Assembly (NCBI GenBank): GCA_022494885.1
Contig: JAGVSM010003825.1
Location: 18,472-82,471 of the forward strand
Origin: Micrasema longulum
Lineage: Eukaryota; Arthropoda; Insecta; Trichoptera; Brachycentridae
Direction: 5' to 3'
DNA length: 64,000 nt
Shown: positions 47,547-59,076 of the stretch, piece by piece
How the letters are laid out: the number at the start of each line of letters is the position of its first letter
How positions within the stretch are numbered: position 1 is the stretch's first letter
Notes under the pieces: model-generated
Seen by the model: only the letters and a program-made list of their open reading frames with translations
What the model was told of the DNA's origin: nothing
The model's database searches: none
Translations under genes and position numbers: made by a program

Positions 47547-49180
47547 TTTGTTTAATATTTATTCAGAATATGTTTCAAAATAATATACAATGTTTGCTCG
47601 GCACGAGACACCCCAGTGAGGAAACATTTTTTTAATTAAAAAAATACATAAAATGAATTAATAAATAAATAAGCAATACTTCAATTCGTTTAATTTAAGC
47701 TCTTTTATCCCCATAATCATATGCAATCATAATTTAAAAGCTCTACTTTTACTTGCATATGACCTAAGAATTTATATCAGTCTGGCGATGTCGGTCACGG
47801 CGAAACCCGGTCACCGGTGAACATTTTATAAGGAAAAGTGGAAAAAACTACACGTTGTGTTTTTCTTATTATGAAACACGTTATAATAAAATAAAATAAA
47901 AATAAAAAACTTTGTTTTTAACCACATTTCTTTCTACCGACCGGTTTCAAAGCTACACAGGCTTCTTTATCAAGGTATAATTGACCAATGAATTTTATCC
48001 TATTTTATTCTTACAGTGATTACTAAATATTACATTGATACATATGGAGCTAATAAGTTATGTGTTTTTGTCATGTTGTTCTGAAGTGAGATGGATACGA
48101 TCTTTACAACTAGTCGGGAGTGGACTAAAGGAAATATTGCTGATTTGGTTTTATTTAAATTCAACATAAATATGGATAAAATGTTATACTTTATGTAGAA
48201 TACCGTAAAAAAGAAAAAACATATAAAAAATACAAAAAAAGAGTTATAACCATAAAAAATAAGCCCCGGAGCCAAATAAGACCCGCGCCATAAATTTTCT
48301 CCACGGGATATGATTTTATTGACCATTTTAAATATGAAAAGCAAACTCATCGCTTAAATTACATTTCTGTTATCAGTACTATAATCCAAAAACCTTTTTT
48401 TGTTGGTTCTTCGTGTACCTGCAAAATACCCATGTTGATTAAAATTATCAGACTATTTGAAAAGTACATGCAGTGGATCTCGATCATTTGTTACAAGAAG
48501 GTAAGATTAAAAAAAAAAATTTTTTTTTATTAAATTGAAAACATATTATACATAATTATATACAATATTCCCAAGGAGTTTTTTTAAAAAAAACTCATTT
48601 AGGGACATACAGATAACAAATTTATTTAAAGACGTTTTTACATTTTAAACTATAATATTATTTACAAAAGCAGAAAAATTAAAATTATGATATACTACAA
48701 ATTAAAAAGGGTATGAAAAATACTTGAAAATAACAAAATAAACAGAATACTAGGCATGGAAATAAATTCAAAATAATGTTTACATTATGCAATCTGGGAA
48801 AGAAAATTGAAAAAGTGTAAAAAATTACATGTATGTATATACATACTGAACTAGTACAAAATAAAATGATTTTTTTTAATTAACAAAATATGCGCACACC
48901 CAATACATGTTAATTTTTTTAAATCAAAAACGTGTTGAAATTATGTATACAAGCTAAAAATAGTATAAAAAAAACACAAATAACATTTAAATAGTATTAA
49001 AAATTACATATACAAGCAAAAACGGTAAAATATTAAAAGATATATGTTCAAGATGCGCATTCTCTGGATAAACTAACATTATTTATTCAAAGTACTTCTG
49101 GAAAAAAATAATTCTTCAATTCGCACGTCCTGTTTCTATATTTTGAAATTGGTACTTTAAATTTTTGTAAGTTTGTTTTT
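47547..49180. other. AT-rich repeats without clear genes
   Basis: 48045-48165 resembles the left edge of the window (GGAGTGGACTAAA). 48510-49130 is A-rich, LINE 3'-UTR-like. No gene recognised. Confidence 0.4.
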
Positions 49181-49215
49181 AAAAGATGATCAGTCTTACG
49201 CTTCAAGTGCCACGC

Positions 49216-49455
49216 CAGGGCCCGTATTACAATGGGAAGTTAAAATTTATCTTAAAATGTATCTAGAAAGTAAAATTAAGTTCTTTGTATGAAAAATAAA
49301 TTACATTTTTTTTTTTAACGTATTCATTTATAGGTTACCGGCGAAGATATATTAAATTCCATACAAATATACACATTTTTGAACGAAAATATCGATTTTA
49401 CTTTATACCGTCTCTATACGTACCGATGAAGATAACGTTTGTAATCGCGGCCCTG
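49216..49455. mobile_element. MITE with CAGGGCC ends
   Basis: CAGGGCCCGTATTACAA at the left and TTGTAATCGCGGCCCTG at the right are inverted matches. About 240 bp. Diverged relatives at 14340-14722 and 31981-32165. Superfamily not determined. Confidence 0.7.
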
Positions 49456-49580
49456 GGCTGGTATTTTGAACGGAATTGCGCGCGAATAGATCGCTCTGTT
49501 AGCGTATATTTAGTACGTAAATACGCGTTAAAAATTAGTTTTCTATGCGCGTTTTTGCGTTCAGAACACCACCCCTGGAA
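49449..49580. mobile_element. Small MITE abutting the previous one
   Basis: GGTATTTTGAACGGAATTGCG at the left and CGTTCAGAACACCACCCC at the right, inverted; ~130 bp. Resembles 27948-28052. Confidence 0.5.
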
Positions 49581-49619
49581 AAATATTGTAGTGTAGAAAA
49601 ACATTTAACACAAATATTT

Positions 49620-49700
49620 TACGCCTGCCAGGAACCCAACCCGAGACCTCAAGCATGCTGGACGAATGTCCCAACCACTTATATGAGAGTAGCCACCAAA
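49620..49700 (-). repeat. Possible tRNA-like SINE relic
   Basis: 'GGAACCCAACCCGAGACCTC' resembles the B-box side of the reverse SINEs at 41355 and 51735, but the A-box part is diverged. Confidence 0.35.
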
Positions 49701-50224
49701 AGAAAAATACAATAAATATCAATCCACCCTAATTTTACCGTGTCGTATGGAATTGCACGACCTGTGTCAAATAAGCTTAAGGCGTAAATCTACGGACTGC
49801 AAATAATTGAGATGGGTTGTGGTTCGGTGACAAGCAAATTTCATACCGGTCGCGGTAATACAGAATTAGGGTGGATTAATTTTTATTTTACAGTTTTTTT
49901 TTCGGGAAACTGCTTATTGGTTGGTCCCATTCTCTAATACGCCCCTGTAATATTGTCTCCTTAATACGTTGTTTACATAAATTTACTTGAGTCTTTTTGG
50001 CATAAATTCATCAGAAAAATTGCTTACAAATTAAGAATCACAAGAGAATTAATTAATTAATATCGGAACAATTATGTTCCGATATTAAAATTTTTCTCAT
50101 ACTATCGAGTCTTTCAAAACTTCAATTTTATGTAGTTCCTTCACGAGACGCTAAAATAATGAAATTCAACAATGTTCGACTATGTCCAAATGCTTGCAGA
50201 CTGGCTGGATTTCCTACCTAGGGA

Positions 50225-50790
50225 GTTGTTCATATTTAAATTTATTTCAACAGAGAGTGAAAACATTTTTGACTTCTCCCCCTCTTCCCTTAGGAATATG
50301 GAAGTCTCGGCATTTACAGGGCTTATGACCTATCATTGGCTGGTTTAAGTGGCCACTTTACACACTGTGTAACATTCACCATTCTGCCCATGTTTGAACA
50401 TCCACATTTCCTCAACTCTTCCATCGGTTGACTTTTGTGAAGTAAAAGAGCTGAAACCTTTATCACGTGGGTGAGATTCATCCGGCTGAACCAAATCACC
50501 TACTAGGCAACGCCTGAAAACCATTTTCCAATTTTTATACTTCTTCTTTTACCAGGTAGTAATTAAACAATGTTTGATTATGTCCAAATGCTTGAAGACT
50601 GGCTGGATTTCCTCCCTAGGGAGTTGTTCATATTAAAATTTATTTCAACAGAGAGGGAAAACATTTTAAGTGTAGAGTGGCCACTTAAACCAGCCAATGA
50701 CAGGTCATAAGCCCTGTAAATGCCTAGACTTCCATATTCCCTTCTCAAAAATGTTTTCCCTCTCTGTTAAAATAAATTTAAATAATGAAA
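50225..50790. repeat. Dispersed repeat B, inverted pair
   Basis: Reverse unit 50225-50660 (two ends with GGCTGGATTTCC... AGGGAGTTGTTCATATT about 410 bp apart), then a switch at about 50665 to a forward copy up to 50785 (GTGGCCACTTAAACCAGCCA). Confidence 0.7.
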
Positions 50791-51016
50791 TTCTGTTTTG
50801 CAGACTTGTTAGCGAAAATCAGGATCTGAATTCTAAGTCTAAATCAAGTAAAAAAAATGATACATTAAAAAAAAATCAAATTAAATTCCTTGCACTTATC
50901 AATCTGGATCCCATTTTTTAGTACCTTAATTTTTTTCGTGTCAAGTTTTATGCTACTGCACATATTATTATATATTTCGTAATAATATAACGTTTTAAAT
51001 GAAGTGTCAGAAAATT

Positions 51017-51792
51017 CATCATCATAATTCCCTTTCCGCACCTAATGGTGCATAGGGCACTGCATTGGTACACCAATCGCAGAGTATCTTGATATTTTTT
51101 TGTTAAATGAAGATAACAAAGAACGAAGACCATCGACCGATCTTACGACTTTATATAAAATAATAAAACCAATGTTTGATACCCCTGATCTACTGAAATT
51201 GATTTCATTCTATGTACCACCTAGATTAAGCAGAACATCTACAATATTTAATTGTCAAAATTCTCGAACGGTAGCTCAATATAACTCACCCATTGTTAGA
51301 TTACAGAATACCGGGAATGAATATGCATCACATTTTGATATATTTAGTTTATCTCTGCCTAACTTAAAAACCAAAAAAAGTGACCAACATATTTTTATCA
51401 AAAAGAGCAAATCATCTTCAGAAGATTGGGTTGGAATAGTTATAATTTGATTGATTAATGTATTTTGTAATTGTATAATTTCTTTAAAATATGTATGTAT
51501 TTCAAGTAATTAATAATGTGTACAGTACGAGTATATTAATATTTCATACTCGATTTTTTAAAAGTATTTTTATTTTTAAGCACTCTTTATACCACATGTA
51601 TGTAAATGGCAGAAATGACGTATATAAATGAACAAATAAATAAGATACAAGTATGATCAGTCTTTCGCTTCAGGGACTAAGAAATATTCTGGTGTGAAAA
51701 CTCCCCTTTAAATAAATATTTCAAATCAATCATGGTGGGAATCGAACCCGAGACCTCTTGCATGGTTGACAAACGCGCTGACGAGGCCGACA
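51017..51792 (-). repeat. SINE split by a LINE fragment
   Basis: 51017-51114 is the 3' part and 51637-51792 the tRNA-like 5' part of one reverse SINE (compare 41161-41421). Between them lies LINE DNA. Near-duplicated AAGATAACAA (about 51111) and AAGATACAAG (about 51638) look like the LINE's target duplication. Confidence 0.7.
51116..51640 (+). pseudogene. 5'-truncated LINE inserted in the SINE
   Basis: The frame to 51450 reads 'TTLYKIIKPMFDTPDLLKLI' and 'YVPPRLSRTSTIF', the late C-terminal region of a non-LTR polyprotein (compare 'VPSLLRSISFHIPNR' at 36285). A 3' UTR and an ACAAATAAATAA tail end at about 51640. Confidence 0.65.
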
Positions 51793-51918
51793 GAGTAAGA
51801 AAATTTATCAAAATAAAATAATGCGCGTGCTAAGGCTTAAATGGGCCTAAAAGGGAGCTCTACTCTGGGCCGAAAGTACGCATCCCCGTCCTGATCTTTC
51901 CATTTTTAGCATGTAGCA

Positions 51919-51972
51919 TTACGTATTATTACTCTGAGAATACATACGTATTCTCAGAGTAATAATGCGTAA
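51919..51972. repeat. Perfect palindrome, hairpin
   Basis: ATTATTACTCTGAGAATAC (51925-51943) is exactly inverted at 51948-51966 with a 4-nt loop. Pairing extends about 5 bp further with one G-T. Confidence 0.95.
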
Positions 51973-52364
51973 CCTAGAGAGGAGCCCATACATAGGAAAA
52001 CCATTATATGACTATTAGGTATTAAGTTAGCTACAGTTTGCAGCAAAACAACAAAAATACGATTTTTGCTCACTGCGACGGCTGCGCTACGCAAATCCTG
52101 TAAAAGTTAATTAAATTTTTTTGCGGGATAAGTTACGTGCCTTGAATAAAATAAACTCGAAATTGCGTTGACAGATAAAAGGCTTCAGAAACAGCTGTAA
52201 ACAGTCGTGGCTTAAGCCAAGCTTCATTTGTATCGTTTGCGTCTGATGAAAAGATCTAGCGCGGGAGTGATTCGGTGTGTTTTTTTTACATTCAAATTGT
52301 ACAGTTGTTTTTTTTCGTATTATGTGTGCCTTAATTATATGTTTTATAATGCGCAAAAACGTTT

Positions 52365-52640
52365 TTTTTATTTTTTTTTAATATTATGTTACAAACACAA
52401 AATTATAATTTATACAAAGTTGCTATGTCTGCATAACTAGGGTTATTTACCCCATTCTAAGACAGTCAAAAAATATAAAAAACAGTAATCATCTATAAAC
52501 AGTTATAAAGACAGAGGACAAGGTGAAAAACAAAGTAAAAAATCTAGTAAAAACATGTTAAAAAATAAAGTAAAAGATGAAATAAAAAAAAATACATAGT
52601 AAAAACAAATTAATAAGTCATGAGAATCTTAAAAAATTAA
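52365..52640 (-). repeat. LINE 3'-UTR copy
   Basis: Matches 34017-34260: ACTAGGGTTATTTACCCC, then AGGTGAAAAACAAAGTAAA. It runs into the end of the Tc1 element. Confidence 0.5.
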
Positions 52641-52831
52641 ATCAGTAAAAAACGAAAAATACGTATTGACAATTCCAATTCCTCCTTTTGCTTTTATAAC
52701 AGCCTGATCACATTTTGGCATGGAATCAATTAAACTTCGGCAATTTTCTTTTATTCTGTCATCTCAAAACCACATCTGTATAACAGCTTTTATCATCTTT
52801 ATCTTGGTGGTGCAGTCCAATTTTTTTATTC

Positions 52832-53483
52832 CAGTAGTTCAATCACAAATAATTATCGACGTGCTTAAAAACATGCCAAGCATTTAAGCGATCACAATGA
52901 GCAATAATGAACATGCTTAAGTTATTTATTTATTTAACTTTTTGTACATAATGTTATTTGTACATTGGCGGGCCAATTTCTTCCAACCAACCAATATAGT
53001 TATCGCAGTCATAAGTCAACGCGTGTGTAATGTCCAAGTCAACGCTCGTGTCGGTTTGTTTTTTGTTTTCCTCGTACAAAAATACAGTTCATTGGCAAAA
53101 AAATACCGTTTACTATGAAAAATAATACAATATATTGCATAAAGTAAGGAGTATTTAATACAAAAAAGTGAAAATTAAATTACAATTACTATGGAGACGG
53201 CTTTTCTTGACATTTGGCTTGCCAACCGCCGGCTTAATCCAGTGAATAGCATAATAAATAAGAAATAAATAAAAATAGCAGTTTTGGAATATTTTCCCGA
53301 TTTACACCGGTGAAATTTAAATATGTGATTGCGCAGCAATAACGCACGTAAATATTTTGACATTTAATATTAGGTGTTCACGGATTTTTCATTGTGATCG
53401 CGAATACGATAAACAACCATGGCGAGAAATTGTTATCACGTAGTTTATTAGCATGTCGATAGTCATTTGTGATTGAGCCACAG
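52832..53483. mobile_element. TIR element A, copy 3, nested in Tc1
   Basis: CAGTAGTTCAATCACAAAT at the left, its inverse (ATTTGTGATTGAGCCACAG) at the right; 652 bp. Internal blocks equal copy 1 at 25308 (GACATTTGGCTTGCCAACCG at 53209). It is longer than copy 1, partly because of a 72-bp insert at 52926-52997. Confidence 0.8.
52920..53003 (-). mobile_element. Short LINE 3'-end insertion with 6-bp target duplication
   Basis: AGTTAT at 52920-52925 and 52998-53003 bracket 72 bp beginning TTATTTATTTAACTT and containing GGGCCAATTTCTTCC, like the LINE tail at 55950-56025. Copy 1 of element A lacks it exactly at this point. Confidence 0.75.
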
Positions 53484-54215
53484 ATTTACAAATCACCCAC
53501 AAATTTTCTTTAGGGTCAAGGTCAGGTGAATTTCCAGGCCAGCCTCAAAGAGTTATCCTTTTATCGTTGAAAAACTTAAGCATAAAGTTCAATATGTGAC
53601 AAAGAGCTGAGTCCTGTTGAAATACAGCCCCACCATTAGGACAATATTTACTCAGTTCTGTACTCAAGTGATGCTCCAATAGAGCTTTATACTTTAGGCT
53701 ATTTATCATTCCTACTATTGGTATCAAAGATCCGGTCCACATATAATAAAAACAGACCCAAAATACCTTCTTCACAGGATATTTCACCGTTTGGTCAATA
53801 TGAGCGTCACTTTTTATAACAAATTTTGTGCGATATCCCTGCACGAAAAAGTGGGTCTCATCTGAAAACAGAATCTTCCTCCAGTCTTCTACAGACCATT
53901 TGGTATATTTTCAATGGACTGCCATTTGGTATATTTTCTAGCCCAAATGAGCCTGTGCTCATCATACGCGCCGTTCGTAATTTGTTTTTCTGGGGTTTAA
54001 CTTACTATTTCTGATTAAAGATATTTCATCTCGGACCCTAGTTTTCCGGTTTCTTCCACATTTCCCAATTCTCTTTGCTGTAACTGACCCTGTTTCTCTT
54101 TTCTGTTTATTATCCCCTGACTCACAAAACATTAATTTGCAATCTCCTTCTGAGTCATTGATGTATGTTCACTTAAGTTTATAATCTTTTCCCTTTTCTT
54201 AAGCGAGATATTCAT

Positions 54216-55080
54216 GATTTAAACCAACTCAAAAACACTGTTTAATATGCGAGCAAGTTATAAAACTAGTCCTTTATTGAGAAAATGTAAAAATAAAAAA
54301 AAACAACAGATAGTACACCAACAAACACCAATATGAGCTCCCAAAGGATTAATGAACTGTAAGTCATAATTTTTCACGCCAAACAACTGTCATATTGACA
54401 TATGAGTGTTGCTATACGTAAAAAATGTCAAAAATTACTCTTATTCCATTAATTCCCACAATATTGTATTTCTCCGAATCCTTATTCAAAGCAGCTGCGG
54501 ATAAAATAAAAATCACAATGATTTTTGTCAACCGTTATAGTGGATAAGCTACACAGGGTGAAGTATATTGTCAATTTTACGGAAGTTGTTGGAAAATAAT
54601 TATACTAATCGACGTTTAACGTGAGATGGTAAAAATTAGTCATTTGGATCCCAAAGTATACTCCAAAAACAATAATGTCACATGATTTAACGATTACGAA
54701 AGAATTGTAAATAGTACTTGGAACATATTGTTATAGCGTGTCCTATCCAAAATCCGAGTGTTTACATACAATAAAACAATTATCACGATTACTGTTTTTC
54801 AAATGACATTTTTTACCCATTAGTTGACATTATAAAACCTATGTTTCTCTGGTCATTTTGTGATTCGGGCGATAGCAAAAGGTGAGTGTATCTTTTCCCC
54901 AAATAATACTAATAATAATAATATTAATAATCAAGGTTTATTACAAAAATACTTAATCTACTATTATTATTATTATTACGGATAACTTAAAAAGCGCCAT
55001 TTTCGTAATAAAATACCTCAAGGGCGCTTTAGATGGTAATTCTATTGTGAAATTAATTTAATTGAAGCTTTTAACTTTTT
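54216..55080. other. AT-rich DNA, probable Tc1 5' end and unknown
   Basis: No ORF. AAGCGCCATTTTCG / GAGGTATTTT-type short symmetric blocks near 54992-55030 could be a small hairpin. Nothing else recognised. Confidence 0.35.
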
Positions 55081-55084
55081 AATT

Positions 55085-55730
55085 TAATTAAAACAATTTA
55101 TCAACAATATTTTGAGTCTGTCCAAATTTTTGTAGACAAGGACTGAATTCAACTCCCTGGGGAGCTGTTTATATTAACATTTTACAACAGATATGAAAAA
55201 CATTCAAGAGAAGGTAATATAGAAGTCTAGGCATCTACAGGGCTTATGACCTGTCAATGGCTGGTTTAAGTGGCCACTTTACACACTGTAACATTCACCA
55301 TTCACCATTTTTAACATCTATATTCCTTCATTTTTTTCTGTTGATGTTTGTGAAGTTAAAGAGCTCAAACCTTTATTTATGCGGGTGAGATTCATCTAAT
55401 TGAATTATTTCACCTACATACTAGGCAACGCCTGAAAATATTATTTTTTCAATTTCTATACTTCTTCATGGACCAGGTAATTTATCAACAATATTTTGAG
55501 TTTGTCCAAATAAAGGTTTCAGCTCTTTAACTTCACAAACATCAACAGATGAAAGAATTGAAGGAATATAGATGTTCAAATATAGGCAGAATGGTAAATG
55601 TTACACAGTGTAAAGTGGCCACTTAAACCAGCCATTGACAGGTCATAAGCCCTGTAGATGCCTCGACTTCTATATTACCTTCTCTTGAATGTTCTTCATC
55701 TCTGTTGTAAAATGTTAATAAAACAATTTA
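55085..55730. repeat. Dispersed repeat B, head-to-head pair
   Basis: A reverse unit 55085-55500 (TGTCCAAATTTTTGTAGACA ... CTAGGCAACGCCTG) switches at about 55503 to a forward unit to 55725 (AAAGGTTTCAGCTCTTTAAC). Outer edges AAAACAATTTAT (about 55090) and AAAACAATTTAT (about 55720) flank the pair. Confidence 0.75.
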
Positions 55731-55944
55731 TTTTGTTGTCACGTGCTACGGATTTATTCAAATGATTTAGAGAACAAGTGGGTTTTAAGTTTTTTCCGAA
55801 ACATCACTTCACTTTCACAGCCGCGCACCTCTGCTGGGAGAGCATTCCATGCCATAACATACACAGTTAGGTAATTCTGGATCATGTCTAGTCTGCCTAA
55901 CTAGGTACAACATGTTTTAAGACAGACATTTTTATGCAAAATAA

Positions 55945-56475
55945 ACAATAATATTATTTATTTATTTGAAACTTTATATACATATAAGGGCGGGCAAATT
56001 GCCTAAAGACAATTTCTTCCTACCCACCCAAAACGTTCAGTTTGAGAAAATTATAAATACACGAACATATTGAATCTTACAATTTTATACAAAAATTAAA
56101 AACAAAGATTAATTAAAGAATTAAAAGTTAACACTATACAATGAAGAGAGGAGAGGGGATGGGAAGGAAATAAGAAGGATGACGGAACAATTTTAATATT
56201 TAGATAGTGACATTTAAATCTTGACTTAAATGTCAATAAAGAAGGGGCGTCTCTAACATTAGTGGGTAGATTATTCCACAATCGAGCGGCTACTATTGTG
56301 AAAGAGAAGGCAAGAAAACTAGAGCGATGACAGGGTATTAAAAGGGTTCTCTCGTTACTAGAACGAAGAGATAGTCCGTGTTGTGAAAGAGGTTGGATGA
56401 GCTCTCTCAGATAAACAGGCGAAGTGGGATTATTTAAAATATTGTAAATACTACCTACTAGTTAATTAACAATAC
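55945..56475 (-). pseudogene. LINE C-terminus with 3' UTR
   Basis: The minus-strand frame holds 'LSQHGLSLRSSNERTLL' and 'ARLWNNLPTNVRDAPSLLTF' then 'FKSRFKCHYL', the standard C-terminal 'LWNNLP...FK..LK' signature. The tail TTATTTATTTG at 55950 marks its 3' end. Confidence 0.75.
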
Positions 56476-56501
56476 AGTTATACAATATTAATTGATACCA
56501 T

Positions 56502-56910
56502 TTATTTTGTAAGAATGTTTTTGAGTGAATTTTCCGATTTTTCTTGACCTCGAATCCAGGTCATGGTTTTGCAATGTTTGGGTAACATATTGAATATTTT
56601 GGGGCCCAGAAACCTGAAATTTCTTTGCCCGAATTCAGAGTTTGTGGTAGACCCCATGACCCATCCTCTAGTTTGACTTCTGGTAGGGTGGGAGTGTTCC
56701 TTTTGGGATTCGATAGAATAATTTTCTTTCACAAACATTATTATTCTAAAAATATATAATTGCCTTATATGTAAGATCTTAAATAAATTGACGCTGGGGT
56801 ACCTGAAGGGCTTTTTAAAAATTATTTTAACGACTGATTTTTTAGTAGATTCGAGAGGTTTTAATATCGATTTATTAGTGCCTCCCCATCCTATTATGTC
56901 ATAAATTATA
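56502..56910 (-). pseudogene. LINE C-terminus, open frame of ~135 aa
   Basis: The frame is open upstream of the ATG at 56738: 'IIGWGGTNKSILKPLESTKK' near 56885, 'FRYPSVNLFKILHIRQLYIF' near 56760, then 'NYSIESQKEHSHPTR', 'ELGQRNFRF'-like 'FGQRNFRFLGPKIFNMLPK'. The block order equals the end of insect non-LTR polyproteins. Better preserved than other copies, so likely younger; different family from 55945-56475. Confidence 0.75.
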
Positions 56911-57094
56911 ATTTAGTTACATAAACAATATGGTTGTTTGAGTTTAATTAGGGACAAGATGCTACGACTGGAAATGGAAAAGTTTTCTAATTTTTTGTGT
57001 TACATAATATTCTGTGTTCTGTCCATTTAAAAAATTTATGAATAATTATTCTCAAATATTTTATATGGTGTACTGATGAGTGTTGTGATTTATT

Positions 57095-57500
57095 TATAGA
57101 CGAGCTGAACCCGGCAATGCTTTGCTATTGCTAAATTTGAGTATACGCTCGAATATACATAGATTACGTAAACACAATACAAAGTTTATCAATTATTTAG
57201 TTCAAATTGAATACGTAGGTACATAAACATTGTTATTTTTGTGTTTTGGATAACATTAATTGTGAGAATATGCGGTGATAGGGGATTTTAATAAACAGGT
57301 ATTTGAACATTGTTTTTCTGTCACAGTCTTGCTGATGTCTCCCCGATACTGTGCGAAAAAGACAACTGCATGTCGGTCCCTTTATGCCTAACCAAAATAT
57401 AATAGATGAAGTCGACGTTTCGTGGTCCCGTTTTCCGCACCTCAAAACTAAAACGATTTTAATTTTTCTTTAGACAGTATCAGAATACAATTTTCTGTAT
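57095..57500 (-). mobile_element. Helitron-like fragment, reverse orientation
   Basis: ACGAGCTGAACCCGGCAATG at 57099 is the reverse of a Helitron-type 3' end (GCCGGGTTCAGCTCGT versus GTCGGGTCCGCTAGT). The rest (TGTCACAGTCTTGCTGATGT, TGTCGGTCCCTTTATGCC) is not coding. The left boundary is imperfect. Confidence 0.4.
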
Positions 57501-57744
57501 CGGTACGTTTTGCGTTTTTTAAAAAATAAATATCATATTTGTATACTGACAGGTAAAACAGCACATAAAACTGGCCGTATTTACGGGTTTTTGGATGGTT
57601 CTAGTTCCCATAGTAAACAATTTATCAAAAAACAAAACAAAAAAAATAATGGTGTAACTTTTCAAAAGTACTGGTATATTAAGAAGCTTAAGCTGCCTAT
57701 GTCTAAGTTAGTCATTAGAAACATTTAAAAAAAATGTATTTGAC

Positions 57745-58440
57745 ACATAGTTTTATGTTCTTTTGTTCAGTTTCTTGTATTTTTTTTATTTATTATTATT
57801 TTTTAATTTATTTTTTATATTTTTTTTTTATCCCTCATTGAATACATTTTTGTTATTCTCTTGGGTTAACCTTTTCTTTTCTTTTATTACTTTCTTACTT
57901 TCTTATTTCATTTACATTTTTTTAGATCTTAATTTTAATATGTACCATTAATTTTCTTATTATTTTTTTTTTCTGTAGATATGAATTGAAATTCTCGATT
58001 TACTTTACTTTGTTTAATTTATTTTTTATCTTGTTTTGATTACATATATGAGCACACACTATTTATATGTGTGTCTATTATTTTTTTTTTATATTTAAAA
58101 TATATTTAAGTAAATTACTATTCTTTAATTTTAATTGTATTATTTTACTCTATTTTCTTACTTAAAAAAAAAAATAAATTATTTTATACGTATACAGTAT
58201 TATGTCTGTACTCTTCTTATTTGATTATTAATTAAAACTAATGTCTGAGCACCCGATGACAAACTATTATTGAATAGTTTATCGGGATAAAATATATCTT
58301 AATACTTTTTTTTCTTTATAATGTATTAATATTGTAATAATATGTATATTTTATTGAATAAAGACTCTATATGTTTCTTCATGTAACTGTTGTAATTGGC
58401 TTAGGCCGTATATATAATAAATAAATAAATAAATCTCTGT
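57745..58440 (+). repeat. LINE 3' end interrupted by an ~590-bp T-rich insertion
   Basis: 57748-57781 (TTTTATGTTCTTTTGTTCAG) and 58371-58435 (ATGTTTCTTCATGTAACTG, AATAAATAAATAAATAAA) are contiguous in the related tail at 36598-36660. The intervening block ends in AATAAAGACTCTAT and looks like another transposon's 3' UTR. Confidence 0.55.
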
Positions 58441-58690
58441 TGTAATATATTAATATTGCTATACGAGTAACTATTACGATTATTAAGGCTTTAGAATGCG
58501 AATACCGACCGGGGAGAGGAATTAATTATAATTTAAACCGATTTAGTTCCATGGTGCAGTGATATGCGAATATAATATTGTATAATACTGTAAAGTTTAT
58601 TACAACAGCACGGTTTAACCCTTTGTTTCCTGGCGGTAACCTAGTGTAAAATAACTGTTTTTTTTTTTCATTTTACACAGATTTATTTTA

Positions 58691-58960
58691 GTAGGCCTCG
58701 TGGTGTAACGGTCAGTGCGTTTGCCCACCATGCAAGAAATCTCAGGTTCGATCCCCGACGTAGTTGACATTCAACATTTATTTAAAAGGGTATTTTCACA
58801 TTTCAATATTTTATAGTCCTTGGACTGGTACCTGAAGCAAAAGACTGATCATCTTACCTTCATGTAACAACAATGATAAAGATACGCAGAGATTGGTGTA
58901 CCAATGCAGTGCCTTATGCACCATTACGTGTGGAAAGGGAATGATGTTGTTAATGATGTT
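58691..58960 (+). repeat. Full-length tRNA-derived SINE
   Basis: tRNA-like head with A box TGGTGTAACGG (58701-58711) and B box GGTTCGATCCC (58745-58755), the internal RNA polymerase III promoter. The body 'AAAGACTGATCATCTTACC' and 3' part 'CCAATGCAGTGCCTTATGCA' follow. Ends in a GATGTTGTTAATGATG-type tail. Reference copy for this window. Confidence 0.8.
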
Positions 58961-59076
58961 TATTGTGCACTAATAATTGTAATTTTATTGAACACTAGCA
59001 ATACAGAATTAAATATACCCACTACATTGGTACACGTGATGATAAAATTAAAATAAAACAAATTGCATTTTAATTG

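Larger units (their letters stand above)
52640..54215 (-). pseudogene. Tc1-like transposase, decayed and interrupted by element A
   Basis: Minus strand, start ATG at 54213-54215. An HTH start 'MNISLKKREKIINLSEH' and 'TSMTQKEIAN' is followed by a stop and frame slips. Further on come 'GGAVFQQDSALCH' (second catalytic D), 'FFNDKRI', and, one frame over, 'WPGNSPDLDPKENLW' (third catalytic residue E, spacing as in DD34E). The C-terminus 'LIDSMPKCDQAVIKAKGG' lies at 52660-52740. Element A (52832-53483) sits right after the ENLW block. Terminal inverted repeats were not identified. Several disabling changes; inactive. Confidence 0.8.
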
